DNA of 60,821 bases from Flavobacteriaceae bacterium CG_4_10_14_3_um_filter_33_47 (GTDB taxonomy: Bacteria > Bacteroidota > Bacteroidia > Flavobacteriales > Flavobacteriaceae). A program made the position numbers and the translations under genes. This document shows, one piece after another, positions 8,143 through 16,982 of the stretch. The stretch is from NCBI GenBank assembly GCA_002784145.1, contig PFKE01000069.1, positions 1 through 60,821 on the forward strand, in the 5' to 3' direction. How positions within the stretch are numbered: position 1 is the stretch's first letter; every line of letters begins with the position of its first letter. The notes under the pieces were generated by a model, which saw only the letters and a program-made list of their open reading frames with translations, was not told the DNA's origin and searched no databases.

Positions 8143-11136
8143 ATGAAGCATCTATTACTATGGGTGTTGCTTGGCTTTTCAATAACAGCAGTAGCACAAG
8201 ACGATTTTACTGTAACGGTAATCGACACCGAAACCAACCAAGTTATACCAAATATCGAAATTAAATTAGTAAACAATTCACAAGGCATCAACCTTACCCA
8301 AACCACCAACCAACAAGGAAAAGCTATTTTTAGAAACATTCCTGTTTTAAATGGCTATCAAGTTTTTTTTGAAGGAAACAATCAATACGCTTCGTCTTTT
8401 AGCAGCCGAATTGACGTGCGCTCCAATCAAAGTCCAAACATTCAATTAGAACTTTCAAAAAGCATAACTAACCAACAAGAACTAGAAGAAGTAGTGCTTA
8501 CCAATCGTGCCATTGCAAAAATCAACCGTCGCGACGCCGAAGTTTCTTTTGAGTTAAAAGCCGAAGAAATTGAAGAAATTCCGGTTGAAGGAAGAGATAT
8601 TACACGTGTGCTATTCCGTTTGCCAAACGTTACACAAGCCACCGGATTTTTTCCGGAAGCGCCCAATGTGAGTGTCAACGGTGGAAATTCGCTATTTACT
8701 TCCTACACCATTGATGGGATGGACAATAACGAGCGTTTTTTGGGCGGACAAAAATTTAACATTCCTGCTGGAGCTGTAAAAGATATCACCGTTTTCACCA
8801 GTAATTATTCTGCTGAATATGGTTTAACCAGTAATGGCGTGATAGATATTACCACAAAATCTGGAAGTAATACCACCAAAGGCGAGGCCTATTTCATCAC
8901 TCGTCCTGGGCCTGATATTGATGGTTCTAGTCCTTTTGCGCAACGCGACCTTTCTGGAAATCAAGTAAAAGACGGCTTTGCACGTTACCAAGCCGGTGGC
9001 ACTGTGGGCGGAGCTTTGGAAAAAGACAAAACCTTCTACTTCTTTAATTTTGAACACACCACTGATATTAAAGACAACTTGTTAAACGTACCCGATTTAG
9101 GCGTAAATGAAACCGTAAGAGGAAACAACTCTTTTAATTATTTTACCGCAAAAATAGACCACAATTGGAATGCTAATATTAGAAGTTCGTTAAGAGCAAA
9201 CGTTGGTATTGTAGGTGTTGAGCGACAAGGTGGCGGATTGGATGGTGGTGTGCAATTTGAAAGCGCCAAAAACACGCAAGAACGCAACAGCATTAACATT
9301 GCCTTTAAAAACAGTTATAACTTTGGCAATCTTTCTGCCGAAACCAATGTACTGTACAGCCGTTTTAGATGGAATTATGCCGACCCCGAAAATGAAAACA
9401 ACCCACAAGTGATTGTACGCAACCCCAACGAAGAAACCATTGCCGTACTTGGGCATCCTGGATTTGTGTTTGATGCTATTGAAAACACATTTCAAGTACA
9501 ACAAAAATTTAAATACTACGTAAATAATCACACTCTAAAAGCAGGAGCCAACCTGATTAGTGGCGACCACAAGCTGTTTGGTGGTGGCAATCCCAACGGA
9601 ATTTATACCGTAGATTTAACCCAAGCGCAAATAGACGCACTGAGAGCCAGCGGTGTGAATAAAAATTTAGGTATTAACGATATTCCGCTAGATGCACAAG
9701 TGGTTAATTATAATGTTGAATTGCGTCCTGCTTCTTTCGGTAAAACCCAAAATATCATTAGCTTTTATGTAGAAGATTTGTGGGCCGTTAACGAAAAATT
9801 AAACCTTACACTTGGTTTACGATATGATTACGACAATCTATCCAAAGGAGGCAACACCAAGGGCGACACCGATAATATTGCGCCACGATTTAATTTCAAT
9901 TACGAATTAACGCAAAATAGCACTATAAGAGGCGGTTATGGCATTGCTTACGACAAAATAAACTATGCGCTTTACAGCGATGCCTTGCAGCAAAACACTA
10001 CTTCGGCAGATTATAGATTGCAAATTCAAGAATTGATCAATCAAGACATTTTACCCGCAAATACCGATATAGACCGCGTTACTTTCGACGGAAACATTTC
10101 TGCCAATGTTAGTGGCGTATCTTATTTACAAGGCCCATCGGGTGCCGATTTGCAAGACCAACGTGAAGGCGTTTTTTCAAATGAACGCAGAATTTTAAAT
10201 CCGAATGGATACGACAACCCGTTATCTCACCAATTCTCGTTGGGTTATCAATTACAAATGGACGATGACAAATTATTTTTTATAGATGTGTTTCACAACC
10301 GAGGCGAAAACTTATTCCGTTTACGCAACTTAAATGCAGCAGCAGAATATCCTATCGATGCCAATTTTCAACCCAGCGATGTGAGACCTACCGATGTTGC
10401 CGATGCCACTAGGCCCATTCCAATTGTAAACGGTGTTGGTATTATTAACGGTCAAGAAGTGAGCGGCGTTGCCAGAAACGTGGTAATGAGCGAGTCTGAA
10501 GGACGATCAGAATATTGGGCAGCCAGCTTCAACCTTCAAAAGGTGCGTGGAAAAGACAACTATTCTTACCGATTGAATTACACCCTTTCTTCACTTAAAA
10601 ACAATACCGAAGACATCAACTTTAGAGCGCAAGATGGCAATAATTACGGCACAGAATGGGGTCCGTCTATAAACGACAGAACCCATAATATCAACGGGAT
10701 TTTCAACTATTATCCTTTAAAGGGAACCACCGTAACCTTAGCTTCTATTTTACAAAGCGGGCAACCCATTAACCGAATTCCCGATGCGGCCATTTTTGGC
10801 ACCACCGATTTAAACGGTGACGGTTCCGGTTTTGGCGATGCTTTTGTGGGTAACAGTGATCGCTCGCCGGGCGAAAGCCGTAACAACGACCGTTTGCCTT
10901 GGTCGTTCAATTTTGATGTGGGTGTGCAACACCAGCTTGCATTCGATAACCACACAAAAATTGAATTAAGAGCCGATATTTTTAATGTGTTTGATGTTGA
11001 AAATTTAAGCGGTTATAGCAACAATGCTACACAAAGTAACCAAATACAAGCAGGACCAGCGTCAAGCGGAAGATTTATTCAGCGTAATGCCGGACCACCA
11101 AGACAGTTTCAATTTGGTGTACGTTATTTGTTTTAA
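8143..11136 (+). CDS. TonB-dependent outer-membrane receptor (Oar-like)
   Basis: 997 residues. Signal peptide (1-18, AVAQ); carboxypeptidase-regulatory-like Ig domain (about 20-110); plug domain (about 125-250, with GRDITRVL, SVNGGNSLFTSYTIDGMDN and a GVIDITTKSG end); then a large barrel ending in the canonical aromatic strand FQFGVRYLF. It imports a substrate across the outer membrane using TonB energy. No SusD partner is next to it; instead an ABC binding lipoprotein follows 67 bp later, so it should feed the ABC importer encoded downstream. The gene looks visibly more G+C-rich than the flanking minus-strand genes. The substrate is not predictable from sequence. Confidence 0.9.
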   Translation: MKHLLLWVLLGFSITAVAQDDFTVTVIDTETNQVIPNIEIKLVNNSQGINLTQTTNQQGKAIFRNIPVLNGYQVFFEGNNQYASSFSSRIDVRSNQSPNIQLELSKSITNQQELEEVVLTNRAIAKINRRDAEVSFELKAEEIEEIPVEGRDITRVLFRLPNVTQATGFFPEAPNVSVNGGNSLFTSYTIDGMDNNERFLGGQKFNIPAGAVKDITVFTSNYSAEYGLTSNGVIDITTKSGSNTTKGEAYFITRPGPDIDGSSPFAQRDLSGNQVKDGFARYQAGGTVGGALEKDKTFYFFNFEHTTDIKDNLLNVPDLGVNETVRGNNSFNYFTAKIDHNWNANIRSSLRANVGIVGVERQGGGLDGGVQFESAKNTQERNSINIAFKNSYNFGNLSAETNVLYSRFRWNYADPENENNPQVIVRNPNEETIAVLGHPGFVFDAIENTFQVQQKFKYYVNNHTLKAGANLISGDHKLFGGGNPNGIYTVDLTQAQIDALRASGVNKNLGINDIPLDAQVVNYNVELRPASFGKTQNIISFYVEDLWAVNEKLNLTLGLRYDYDNLSKGGNTKGDTDNIAPRFNFNYELTQNSTIRGGYGIAYDKINYALYSDALQQNTTSADYRLQIQELINQDILPANTDIDRVTFDGNISANVSGVSYLQGPSGADLQDQREGVFSNERRILNPNGYDNPLSHQFSLGYQLQMDDDKLFFIDVFHNRGENLFRLRNLNAAAEYPIDANFQPSDVRPTDVADATRPIPIVNGVGIINGQEVSGVARNVVMSESEGRSEYWAASFNLQKVRGKDNYSYRLNYTLSSLKNNTEDINFRAQDGNNYGTEWGPSINDRTHNINGIFNYYPLKGTTVTLASILQSGQPINRIPDAAIFGTTDLNGDGSGFGDAFVGNSDRSPGESRNNDRLPWSFNFDVGVQHQLAFDNHTKIELRADIFNVFDVENLSGYSNNATQSNQIQAGPASSGRFIQRNAGPPRQFQFGVRYLF

Positions 11137-11203
11137 TTCATTTTAATAAAAACTAGGCAGGAAGTTTTAGATGCTCTCTGTTTTGGTTTCTTATATTTAG
11201 CTT

Positions 11204-12412
11204 ATGAGAAGGTTTATAATTATTCTATTATCTGTGATGGCTTTTTCTTGTGGCGAAAACAAAAAGCAAGAAGCTGTTGATGTGTTGTCACTTTCGTGGG
11301 AAGACATTCAGCAACAAGCCAATGGTAAAACGGTTACCATGATGATGTGGACAGGCGATTCTAAAATTAACAGCTTTATGAAAGATTATATAGTGCCAAA
11401 AGTTAAGGAAGAACACAACATCAATCTGGAAATAACAAGTGGTCAAGGCGCTGCCATTGTGCAAGTACTAATGACTGAAGAAATGGCCAATAAATCGCAA
11501 AGCGACATCGATTTGGTTTGGATTAATGGCGAAACTTTTTACCAAATAAAACAAATAGATGGACTTTTTGGACCGTGGACGGATAAGATTCCGAATTCGA
11601 GTTACATCGATTTTGAAAATCCTTTTATAGGCATCGATTTTCAGCAACCCATTGAAGGTTTCGAATTACCTTGGGGCAATGTGCAAATGACCTTAATTTA
11701 CGATCAAAACAAAATAGAAAATCCTCCATTAACAAGAGCCGAATTGGAAGCCTATGTCAAAAAACATCCTGGAACTTTTACTTTCGACAACCATTTTACG
11801 GGACTCACTTTTTTAAAAGCACTTTTAATAGATATCGCAGGCGGAAACGATGCGCTTTCGGGTGCATTTGATAAAGAAAAATACAACCAATACAGCACCG
11901 AACTTTGGAACTATATTAAAAAACTAAAGCCCTATTTGTGGAATAAAGGCGAAGTTTTTCCTGAAAATGTAGCGCAAATGCATCAGCTTTTTGCCGGTGG
12001 CGAACTGTGGTTTACAATGAGTAATAACGATGCCGAAGTTGATAATAAAATAAACGAAGGCCTATTTCCAGAAACGGCAAGAGCCTATGTGCCAGATTTT
12101 GGCACCATTCAAAACTCACATTATCTAGGTATTACTAAAAATTCGGGTAATAAAGCCGCTGCAATGGTGGTGGCAAACGCAATGGTTTCGGCCGAAGCAC
12201 AATTAAAAAAAATGAATCCCGATGTTTGGGGCGATGGGACGGTTTTAAGTTTGAATAAACTTTCAGAACTTCAAAAAAATGCCCTTGAAAACATTCCGCA
12301 ACGAAGATATGCTCCCAACAGAAAAGATATTCAACACAAAGCATTGATGGAGCTTGCTCCGGAATATATGATTCGGTTAGCCGAAGATTTTAGAAAAGAA
12401 ATTATCAATTAA
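11204..12412 (+). CDS. ABC transporter substrate-binding lipoprotein, YnjB family
   Basis: 402 residues. Lipoprotein signal with the lipid cysteine in AFSCGEN (about residue 16). It matches the YnjB family (COG4134): MMMWTGDSKINSFM near the start, DLVWINGETF, DGLFGPW and LPWGNVQMTLIYD. YnjB-type proteins are periplasmic binding proteins of unknown substrate. The stop is 1 base before the ATG of the first permease, so the genes are translationally linked. Together with the two permeases and the ATPase at 15235 it forms a complete importer. Being downstream of a TonB receptor suggests the ligand is too large or too scarce to enter through porins. Confidence 0.85.
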   Translation: MRRFIIILLSVMAFSCGENKKQEAVDVLSLSWEDIQQQANGKTVTMMMWTGDSKINSFMKDYIVPKVKEEHNINLEITSGQGAAIVQVLMTEEMANKSQSDIDLVWINGETFYQIKQIDGLFGPWTDKIPNSSYIDFENPFIGIDFQQPIEGFELPWGNVQMTLIYDQNKIENPPLTRAELEAYVKKHPGTFTFDNHFTGLTFLKALLIDIAGGNDALSGAFDKEKYNQYSTELWNYIKKLKPYLWNKGEVFPENVAQMHQLFAGGELWFTMSNNDAEVDNKINEGLFPETARAYVPDFGTIQNSHYLGITKNSGNKAAAMVVANAMVSAEAQLKKMNPDVWGDGTVLSLNKLSELQKNALENIPQRRYAPNRKDIQHKALMELAPEYMIRLAEDFRKEIIN

Positions 12413-12413
12413 A

Positions 12414-13268
12414 ATGAAGCAAAGTAGCCTTTATAAAATACTTTTTTTGGTTATTGTGGTATTGCCCGTAGCATCAGGATTGGTATATGCGTTGCTGTTT
12501 AGTCTGGGAATTATTGGCGTTTTAAAACAGGGTTTTAATGTTGATGCCTGGCAGGTGGTTTTGTTTAACAAACCCTTTTGGTCCAGTATTGGTTATAGTT
12601 TGTACATTGCTTTAGTGAGTGTGGGTATGAGTTTAAGCATCGCTTTAAGCATCGCACTGAGTTGGCAAAAACAATTGCAAAAGGGATTTCTCTCCAACGC
12701 TATTTATTTGCCACTTTGTTTTCCAGCTACGGTTATGGCTTTTTTTGGTTTTCACTTGTTGTCTAAATCGGGTTTGCTTTCTCGAATGAGTTTTAACTTA
12801 GGATTAAGCCAAGACATCAACAGTTTTCCGTTACTTATTAAAGATAGCCTTGGAATGGGCATCATTTTCACATCGATACTTTTAATCACACCATTCTTCA
12901 TCATTTTGTTTGCCAGTTTATACCAAAACGAAAAAATACCCTCTTTTGTAAACTTAGCCAAAACCTTTGGCGCCACTAATCGCCAGATTTTAAGAAAAGT
13001 AATCATTCCTATTTTATTAAAACGAAGCGCAACCACCATTTACTTATTCATCATATTTGTAATGGGAAGTTATGAAGTGCCACTGCTTTTAGGGCGACAA
13101 AACCCGCAAATGATTTCGGTTGCTGTTCTTCAAAAAATACAACGTTTTAACCTGTATGATATGCCACAAGGCTATGCAATGAGTTTGCTTTATGTGCTGC
13201 TCATTTTATTAATTCTAGTGGTTTTATACCTTAATAACAATCGGCTTTTTAACCATCAAAACCAGTAA
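12414..13268 (+). CDS. ABC transporter permease, first half of a YnjC-type pair
   Basis: 284 residues with about six membrane segments. The cytoplasmic EAA loop reads AKTFGATNRQILRKVIIP, with the conserved G that contacts the ATPase. In E. coli YnjC is one long protein with two permease halves; here the halves are separate genes. The stop shares one base with the start of the next permease (TAATG). It forms the inner-membrane channel with the protein at 13268-14029. Confidence 0.88.
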   Translation: MKQSSLYKILFLVIVVLPVASGLVYALLFSLGIIGVLKQGFNVDAWQVVLFNKPFWSSIGYSLYIALVSVGMSLSIALSIALSWQKQLQKGFLSNAIYLPLCFPATVMAFFGFHLLSKSGLLSRMSFNLGLSQDINSFPLLIKDSLGMGIIFTSILLITPFFIILFASLYQNEKIPSFVNLAKTFGATNRQILRKVIIPILLKRSATTIYLFIIFVMGSYEVPLLLGRQNPQMISVAVLQKIQRFNLYDMPQGYAMSLLYVLLILLILVVLYLNNNRLFNHQNQ

Positions 13269-14029
13269 TGTTTAAAAAAGTATTGCAATATCTATTTATA
13301 AGTTCCATCGGTTTTCCGCTGGTGTTTTTGCTTTTGCTTTCATTGAGCCGCAGTTGGCAATTTCCGGCAATATGGCCTCAGCAATTGTCATTTGCCAATT
13401 GGGAGTTTCTACAAAAAAGCAACGCGCAACTTTTTCAAACCTTTTTTCTTTCGCTGGGTATTTCGCTATTAGTGGCTGTTACGGTAACGGTTTTAGCTTT
13501 TTTTATTTCAAAAGAAATTGCTTATAGCAAACGGAAATCAACTTATTTATTTTTAACCTACATTCCTTATTTGCTGTCGCCCGTAATTATGGCCGTAATT
13601 TTTCAGTATTACTTTATTTTAACCCATTTATCAGGAACCTTTTTGGGAGTAGCCTTGGCACAATTTCTCATTGCGTTTCCTTATGGCGTGCTGATTTACA
13701 TCAATTTTTGGAACAAACAAATCAACGAGTTGGAAGCCTTGAGTTACACCTTGGGCGCAAACAAATGGCAGACCTTGAAAAAAGTACTATTACCACTTTC
13801 AAAAAACGCATTGATACTTTGTTTTTTTCAGGTATTTCTCATTTCGTGGTTTGAATATGGATTGACCAATTTAATAGGCACCGGAAAAATTAAAACTTTA
13901 ACCGTAAGCGTGTTCAATTTTATAAACGAAGCCAATATATTTTATGCAGCTTTGGCCTGCTGTTTGCTTGTTGTACCGCCAATGATTTTGTTATACATCA
14001 ACAAGCGATATATATTTATAAAACGATAA
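13268..14029 (+). CDS. ABC transporter permease, second half of a YnjC-type pair
   Basis: 253 residues with about six membrane segments. The EAA loop reads SYTLGANKWQTLKKVLLP. Its start overlaps the stop of the first permease by one base. The operon is interrupted directly after this gene by an AAA ATPase gene before the transporter ATPase appears at 15235. It is otherwise a normal-length binding-protein-dependent permease. Confidence 0.88.
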   Translation: MFKKVLQYLFISSIGFPLVFLLLLSLSRSWQFPAIWPQQLSFANWEFLQKSNAQLFQTFFLSLGISLLVAVTVTVLAFFISKEIAYSKRKSTYLFLTYIPYLLSPVIMAVIFQYYFILTHLSGTFLGVALAQFLIAFPYGVLIYINFWNKQINELEALSYTLGANKWQTLKKVLLPLSKNALILCFFQVFLISWFEYGLTNLIGTGKIKTLTVSVFNFINEANIFYAALACCLLVVPPMILLYINKRYIFIKR

Positions 14030-14041
14030 ATTATTTATCTA

Positions 14042-14100
14042 TTCACCAAAAAGCAGTATATTTGGTGATTGTATTCACTAAAAAGCATTATATTTGGTGA
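14042..14100 (+). promoter_or_regulatory. Two tandem palindromic operators overlapping -7 boxes, before the AAA ATPase
   Basis: Two 27-base units (14042-14068 and 14074-14100) repeat with a 32-bp period, about three helical turns. Each is an inverted repeat, TCACCAAA (TCACTAAA in unit 2) with TTTGGTGA, with a 10-base centre. Each unit also contains TATATTTG (14057-14064 and 14089-14096), a perfect Bacteroidota -7 box. The second unit is 16 bp before the ATPase ATG. The layout suggests a promoter blocked by a dimeric DNA-binding protein, possibly the ATPase itself through its helix-turn-helix. Confidence 0.65.
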
Positions 14101-14116
14101 ATAGAAACAAATTACA

Positions 14117-15235
14117 ATGATACAAAGACAACTCAAAGCAGTCATAAATCAAAAACTTTCTACGGGAAGAGCCATTGTTGTTACAGGCCCAAGAAGGGTT
14201 GGAAAAACCACGCTTTTAAATTTGTTTTTAGAAAACAACAATCATTTATTTTTAGATGGTGATGACCCTAAGGTGCGGGAATTGCTCGCCGATGCCAACA
14301 CCCAATTGCTCAAATCTATTTTGGGGAAACACAAACTCGTTTTTATCGATGAAGCACAAAGAATTTCTAATATTGGCCTAACACTCAAAATTATAACCGA
14401 CCAGTTTAAAGAAGTGCAACTCTTGGTGAGCGGCTCATCGGCATTGGACCTTAACAGTAACATAAACGAACCCTTAACAGGGCGAAAATGGGATTTTCAA
14501 TTATTTCCTATAAGTTGGCAGGAATTAGAAAATAACATCGGGTATGTGGCCGCAGAGCAACAGTTGGAAATGCGAATTATCTATGGGATGTACCCCGAAG
14601 TAATTACCCATCAAGGAGAGGAGATTGACTATCTTAAAGAATTGTCTGATAGCTATTTATATAAAGATTTATTGGGCTATGCCGGTATTCGAAAACCGGA
14701 AGTTTTACAAAAATTGGTAAGAACTTTGGCATTGCAGATAGGTAGTGAAGTAAGTTACAACGAACTGTCGCAGTTGCTAGGAATAGATAAAAATACCGTA
14801 AGTAATTATATAGATTTATTGATAAAAACCTATGTGATTTTTAAACTTCCCAGTTTTAGCCGCAACCTTAGAAATGAAATAAAAACCAATCAAAAAATCT
14901 ATTTTTACGATACCGGAATTCGCAATACGGTCATTGGAAATTTTAATCCCTTAGAAAGTAGAAATGATAAAGGAGCTTTGTGGGAAAATTTTTTAATCAG
15001 TGAACGATTAAAACAACTTTCTTACAGCCGTAGCATCACCAACGCTTATTTTTGGAGAACTCGCATTCAACAGGAAATTGATTATGTTGAAGAAGATTCG
15101 GGTAAAATAAAAGGCTATGAGTTTAAATGGAATCCCAATTCAAAAATCAAAAAACATCCCATTTTTCAGGAAACTTACAATGCAGAGATAGAGGCGGTAA
15201 GCCGTACTAATTTCAGAAACTTTATTTTAGCCTAA
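14117..15235 (+). CDS. AAA ATPase with DUF4143 domain (AAA_14 family)
   Basis: 372 residues. N-terminal ATPase: Walker A GPRRVGKTT at residues 24-32, Walker B LVFIDEAQ near 75, and sensor VSGSSALDL. A winged helix-turn-helix follows (about 205-250, SYNELSQLLGIDKNTVSNYIDLL), then the C-terminal DUF4143 domain ending in a PD-(D/E)xK-like region (EIDYVEED...GYEFKW). The family is widespread and sporadic, often behaving like a selfish or toxin-linked cargo gene; its function is unknown. It splits the ABC transporter operon between permease and ATPase. Its TAA stop shares a base with the ATG of the ABC ATPase (TAATG), so the ABC ATPase is now translationally coupled to it. Confidence 0.88.
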   Translation: MIQRQLKAVINQKLSTGRAIVVTGPRRVGKTTLLNLFLENNNHLFLDGDDPKVRELLADANTQLLKSILGKHKLVFIDEAQRISNIGLTLKIITDQFKEVQLLVSGSSALDLNSNINEPLTGRKWDFQLFPISWQELENNIGYVAAEQQLEMRIIYGMYPEVITHQGEEIDYLKELSDSYLYKDLLGYAGIRKPEVLQKLVRTLALQIGSEVSYNELSQLLGIDKNTVSNYIDLLIKTYVIFKLPSFSRNLRNEIKTNQKIYFYDTGIRNTVIGNFNPLESRNDKGALWENFLISERLKQLSYSRSITNAYFWRTRIQQEIDYVEEDSGKIKGYEFKWNPNSKIKKHPIFQETYNAEIEAVSRTNFRNFILA

Positions 15236-15963
15236 TGCAGCCACTACTTCACATAAAAAACCTTTCAAAATCTTTTGGCAACGAAAGCATTTTGACCAAT
15301 GTGAATTTGCACTTAAAACACAACGAAGTATTGAGCGTTATAGGCACATCGGGAAGTGGAAAAACCACTTTGCTTAAAATTATTGCCGGATTAGAACAAC
15401 AAACCACAGGCGAATTATGGTTAAACGAAAATGAAATAAGTAATCAACCAGCACAAAACCGAAACATCGTGTATCTGTATCAAGAAGCCCTTTTATTTCC
15501 CCATTTAAACGTTTTTGAAAACATTGCCTTTGGATTACGACTCAAAAAACAACCAAGCATCGACATAAAAACCAAAGTCGAAAAAATGTTAACCTATTTA
15601 GAGCTTGAAAAACACAAAAACAAAATGCCACATCAACTTTCGGGCGGACAAAAACAACGCGTCTCATTTGGTAGAGCAATGGTGGTCGAACCCAAAATTT
15701 TATTGTTAGACGAACCCTTTGGTGCTTTAGACAGCCATACCCGAACTAAAATGCAGGTACTTTTTAAAGGTTTGGTAGGTAAACTAAACATTTCAGCTCT
15801 ATTTGTAACCCACGATATCAAAGAAGCCATTATAATGGGAAACACTATTGGTAAAATTGAAAAAGGAAATTGGCAACAATACCAAAATAAACAAGCCTTT
15901 TATGATGATGAAACTTCAGGTGTGAAAAACGAAATAGCCTTTTGGAAAGACATAATAACATAA
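15235..15963 (+). CDS. ABC transporter ATP-binding protein, YnjD/PotA type
   Basis: 242 residues. Walker A GTSGSGKTT at residues 37-45, Q-loop YLYQEALLFP, signature LSGGQKQR, Walker B ILLLDEPFGALD and H-loop VTHD are all present, so it is an active importer ATPase. It powers the permease pair at 12414-14029 despite the intervening AAA gene. The start codon overlaps the stop of that AAA gene by one base. The stop lies 2 bases before the radical SAM start. Confidence 0.93.
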   Translation: MQPLLHIKNLSKSFGNESILTNVNLHLKHNEVLSVIGTSGSGKTTLLKIIAGLEQQTTGELWLNENEISNQPAQNRNIVYLYQEALLFPHLNVFENIAFGLRLKKQPSIDIKTKVEKMLTYLELEKHKNKMPHQLSGGQKQRVSFGRAMVVEPKILLLDEPFGALDSHTRTKMQVLFKGLVGKLNISALFVTHDIKEAIIMGNTIGKIEKGNWQQYQNKQAFYDDETSGVKNEIAFWKDIIT

Positions 15964-15965
15964 CT

Positions 15966-16904
15966 ATGAATCAAAATTTCAACCACATACAATCCATCTA
16001 TTGGGTGTTTACCCAACTCTGCAACGACGATTGCGACCACTGCTATAACGACAGCAGTCCGTTTGGCGCGCGCATATCCAAAGAAGATTGTATGGCCATT
16101 ATTGATAATTTACCCGAAAAAGTAGATCGCCTTATTTTGAGTGGTGGCGAACCTTTAGCGGATAAAAAATTACTTTACGCCATTTTAGATAAAGTTAAGG
16201 AAAAATACCAAGGTAATACCCAAATAATGTTGCAGACCAACGGCGATTTGCTCAACAAAGAACGCCTAGAGAAACTCATAGAAAAAGGCGTTACCCGTTT
16301 TGACATTGCCAGTATAGACCGCTATCACAAACACGCTGGTAATCGCCTGATGCAACTAGCCGATTTGTTTGAAAGCTGTGGCGTAAACGGCGACGACAAA
16401 GACCCTTTGGTAGACAGTAATTACTTAACCAATAAAGCATTGAGTTGGGGTTATTGGGGCGCCAACGAAGAGATGTGGATAGGTGGCAATTGGGCAAGAG
16501 GCAAAGCCCTAAAACACGATATTTGGCACAAAGACCCTAACCATAATTTTTGTACTATATTAAGTGGCGCGCGCAATTTTTTAGGCGGCTATGACGATAT
16601 TCCACAGGAAATCAGCATCCAATTGTGGCGCATCAATCCGTGTTGTCCAGGCACACATTTTCCAATGGGCGACGCCCGAAAACAAAAAGTGGCAGACGTT
16701 TTGCAGTGTGCATCACAAAACACCGTGTTTAAAATGCTCAATGACGGCGAGCCTTTAAAAATGGGCTTGCATTTAGGTGTTTCAGAAGCCGAAGCAAAAA
16801 CAAAAAACGAAGAACTGAAAAATATTTGCCTCTATTGCGACCATTTTATGAAATGCCATAAAAATGATATATTTGATAAAAATGGGGTAAAAGCATCCAA
16901 ATAG
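15966..16904 (+). CDS. Radical SAM enzyme of unknown substrate with C-terminal Cys cluster
   Basis: 312 residues. The start at 15966 is preferred because the upstream in-frame ATG at 15942 overlaps the ABC ATPase and adds nothing conserved. The [4Fe-4S] motif C19-x3-C23-x2-C26 (CNDDCDHC) is followed by the SAM-binding GGEP segment. Beyond the core lie further cysteines: NPCCPG, and a CLYCDHFMKC cluster near the C-terminus that could bind an auxiliary cluster as in SPASM/Twitch enzymes. It is not ArsS (the TIGR04167 signature is not seen). Neighbours are a YnjBCD-like importer, a TonB receptor and a DUF2064 transferase, suggesting it modifies an imported compound. Substrate unknown. Confidence 0.85.
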   Translation: MNQNFNHIQSIYWVFTQLCNDDCDHCYNDSSPFGARISKEDCMAIIDNLPEKVDRLILSGGEPLADKKLLYAILDKVKEKYQGNTQIMLQTNGDLLNKERLEKLIEKGVTRFDIASIDRYHKHAGNRLMQLADLFESCGVNGDDKDPLVDSNYLTNKALSWGYWGANEEMWIGGNWARGKALKHDIWHKDPNHNFCTILSGARNFLGGYDDIPQEISIQLWRINPCCPGTHFPMGDARKQKVADVLQCASQNTVFKMLNDGEPLKMGLHLGVSEAEAKTKNEELKNICLYCDHFMKCHKNDIFDKNGVKASK

Positions 16905-16941
16905 AAATAGATATTCTGATTTTAATAATGTTTAAAATACC

Positions 16942-16961
16942 AAAAATCCTAAAAGATTTTT
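16942..16961. terminator. Weak bidirectional hairpin between convergent genes
   Basis: The stem AAAAATC / GATTTTT with a 6-base loop lies between the radical SAM stop and the convergent FG-GAP stop. A and T tracts flank it on both sides. The stem has one G:C pair only, so it may be a weak bidirectional terminator. Confidence 0.4.
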
Positions 16962-16982
16962 CTTCTTACATTTATTAAATAC

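Noticed and set aside
8136-10955. Several antisense ORFs of 60-110 codons within the TonB receptor gene
   Set aside because: They are frame shadows of a well-supported receptor and show no domain, signal peptide or start signal.
15942-15965. Upstream ATG at 15942 as start of the radical SAM gene
   Set aside because: It overlaps the end of the ABC ATPase gene and adds eight unconserved residues; the ATG at 15966 directly after the ATPase stop fits better.
15966-16904. Radical SAM protein as arsenosugar enzyme ArsS
   Set aside because: The DUF2064 neighbour suggested it, but the ArsS C-terminal selenodomain-type signature is not visible and no arsM-like methyltransferase is present.
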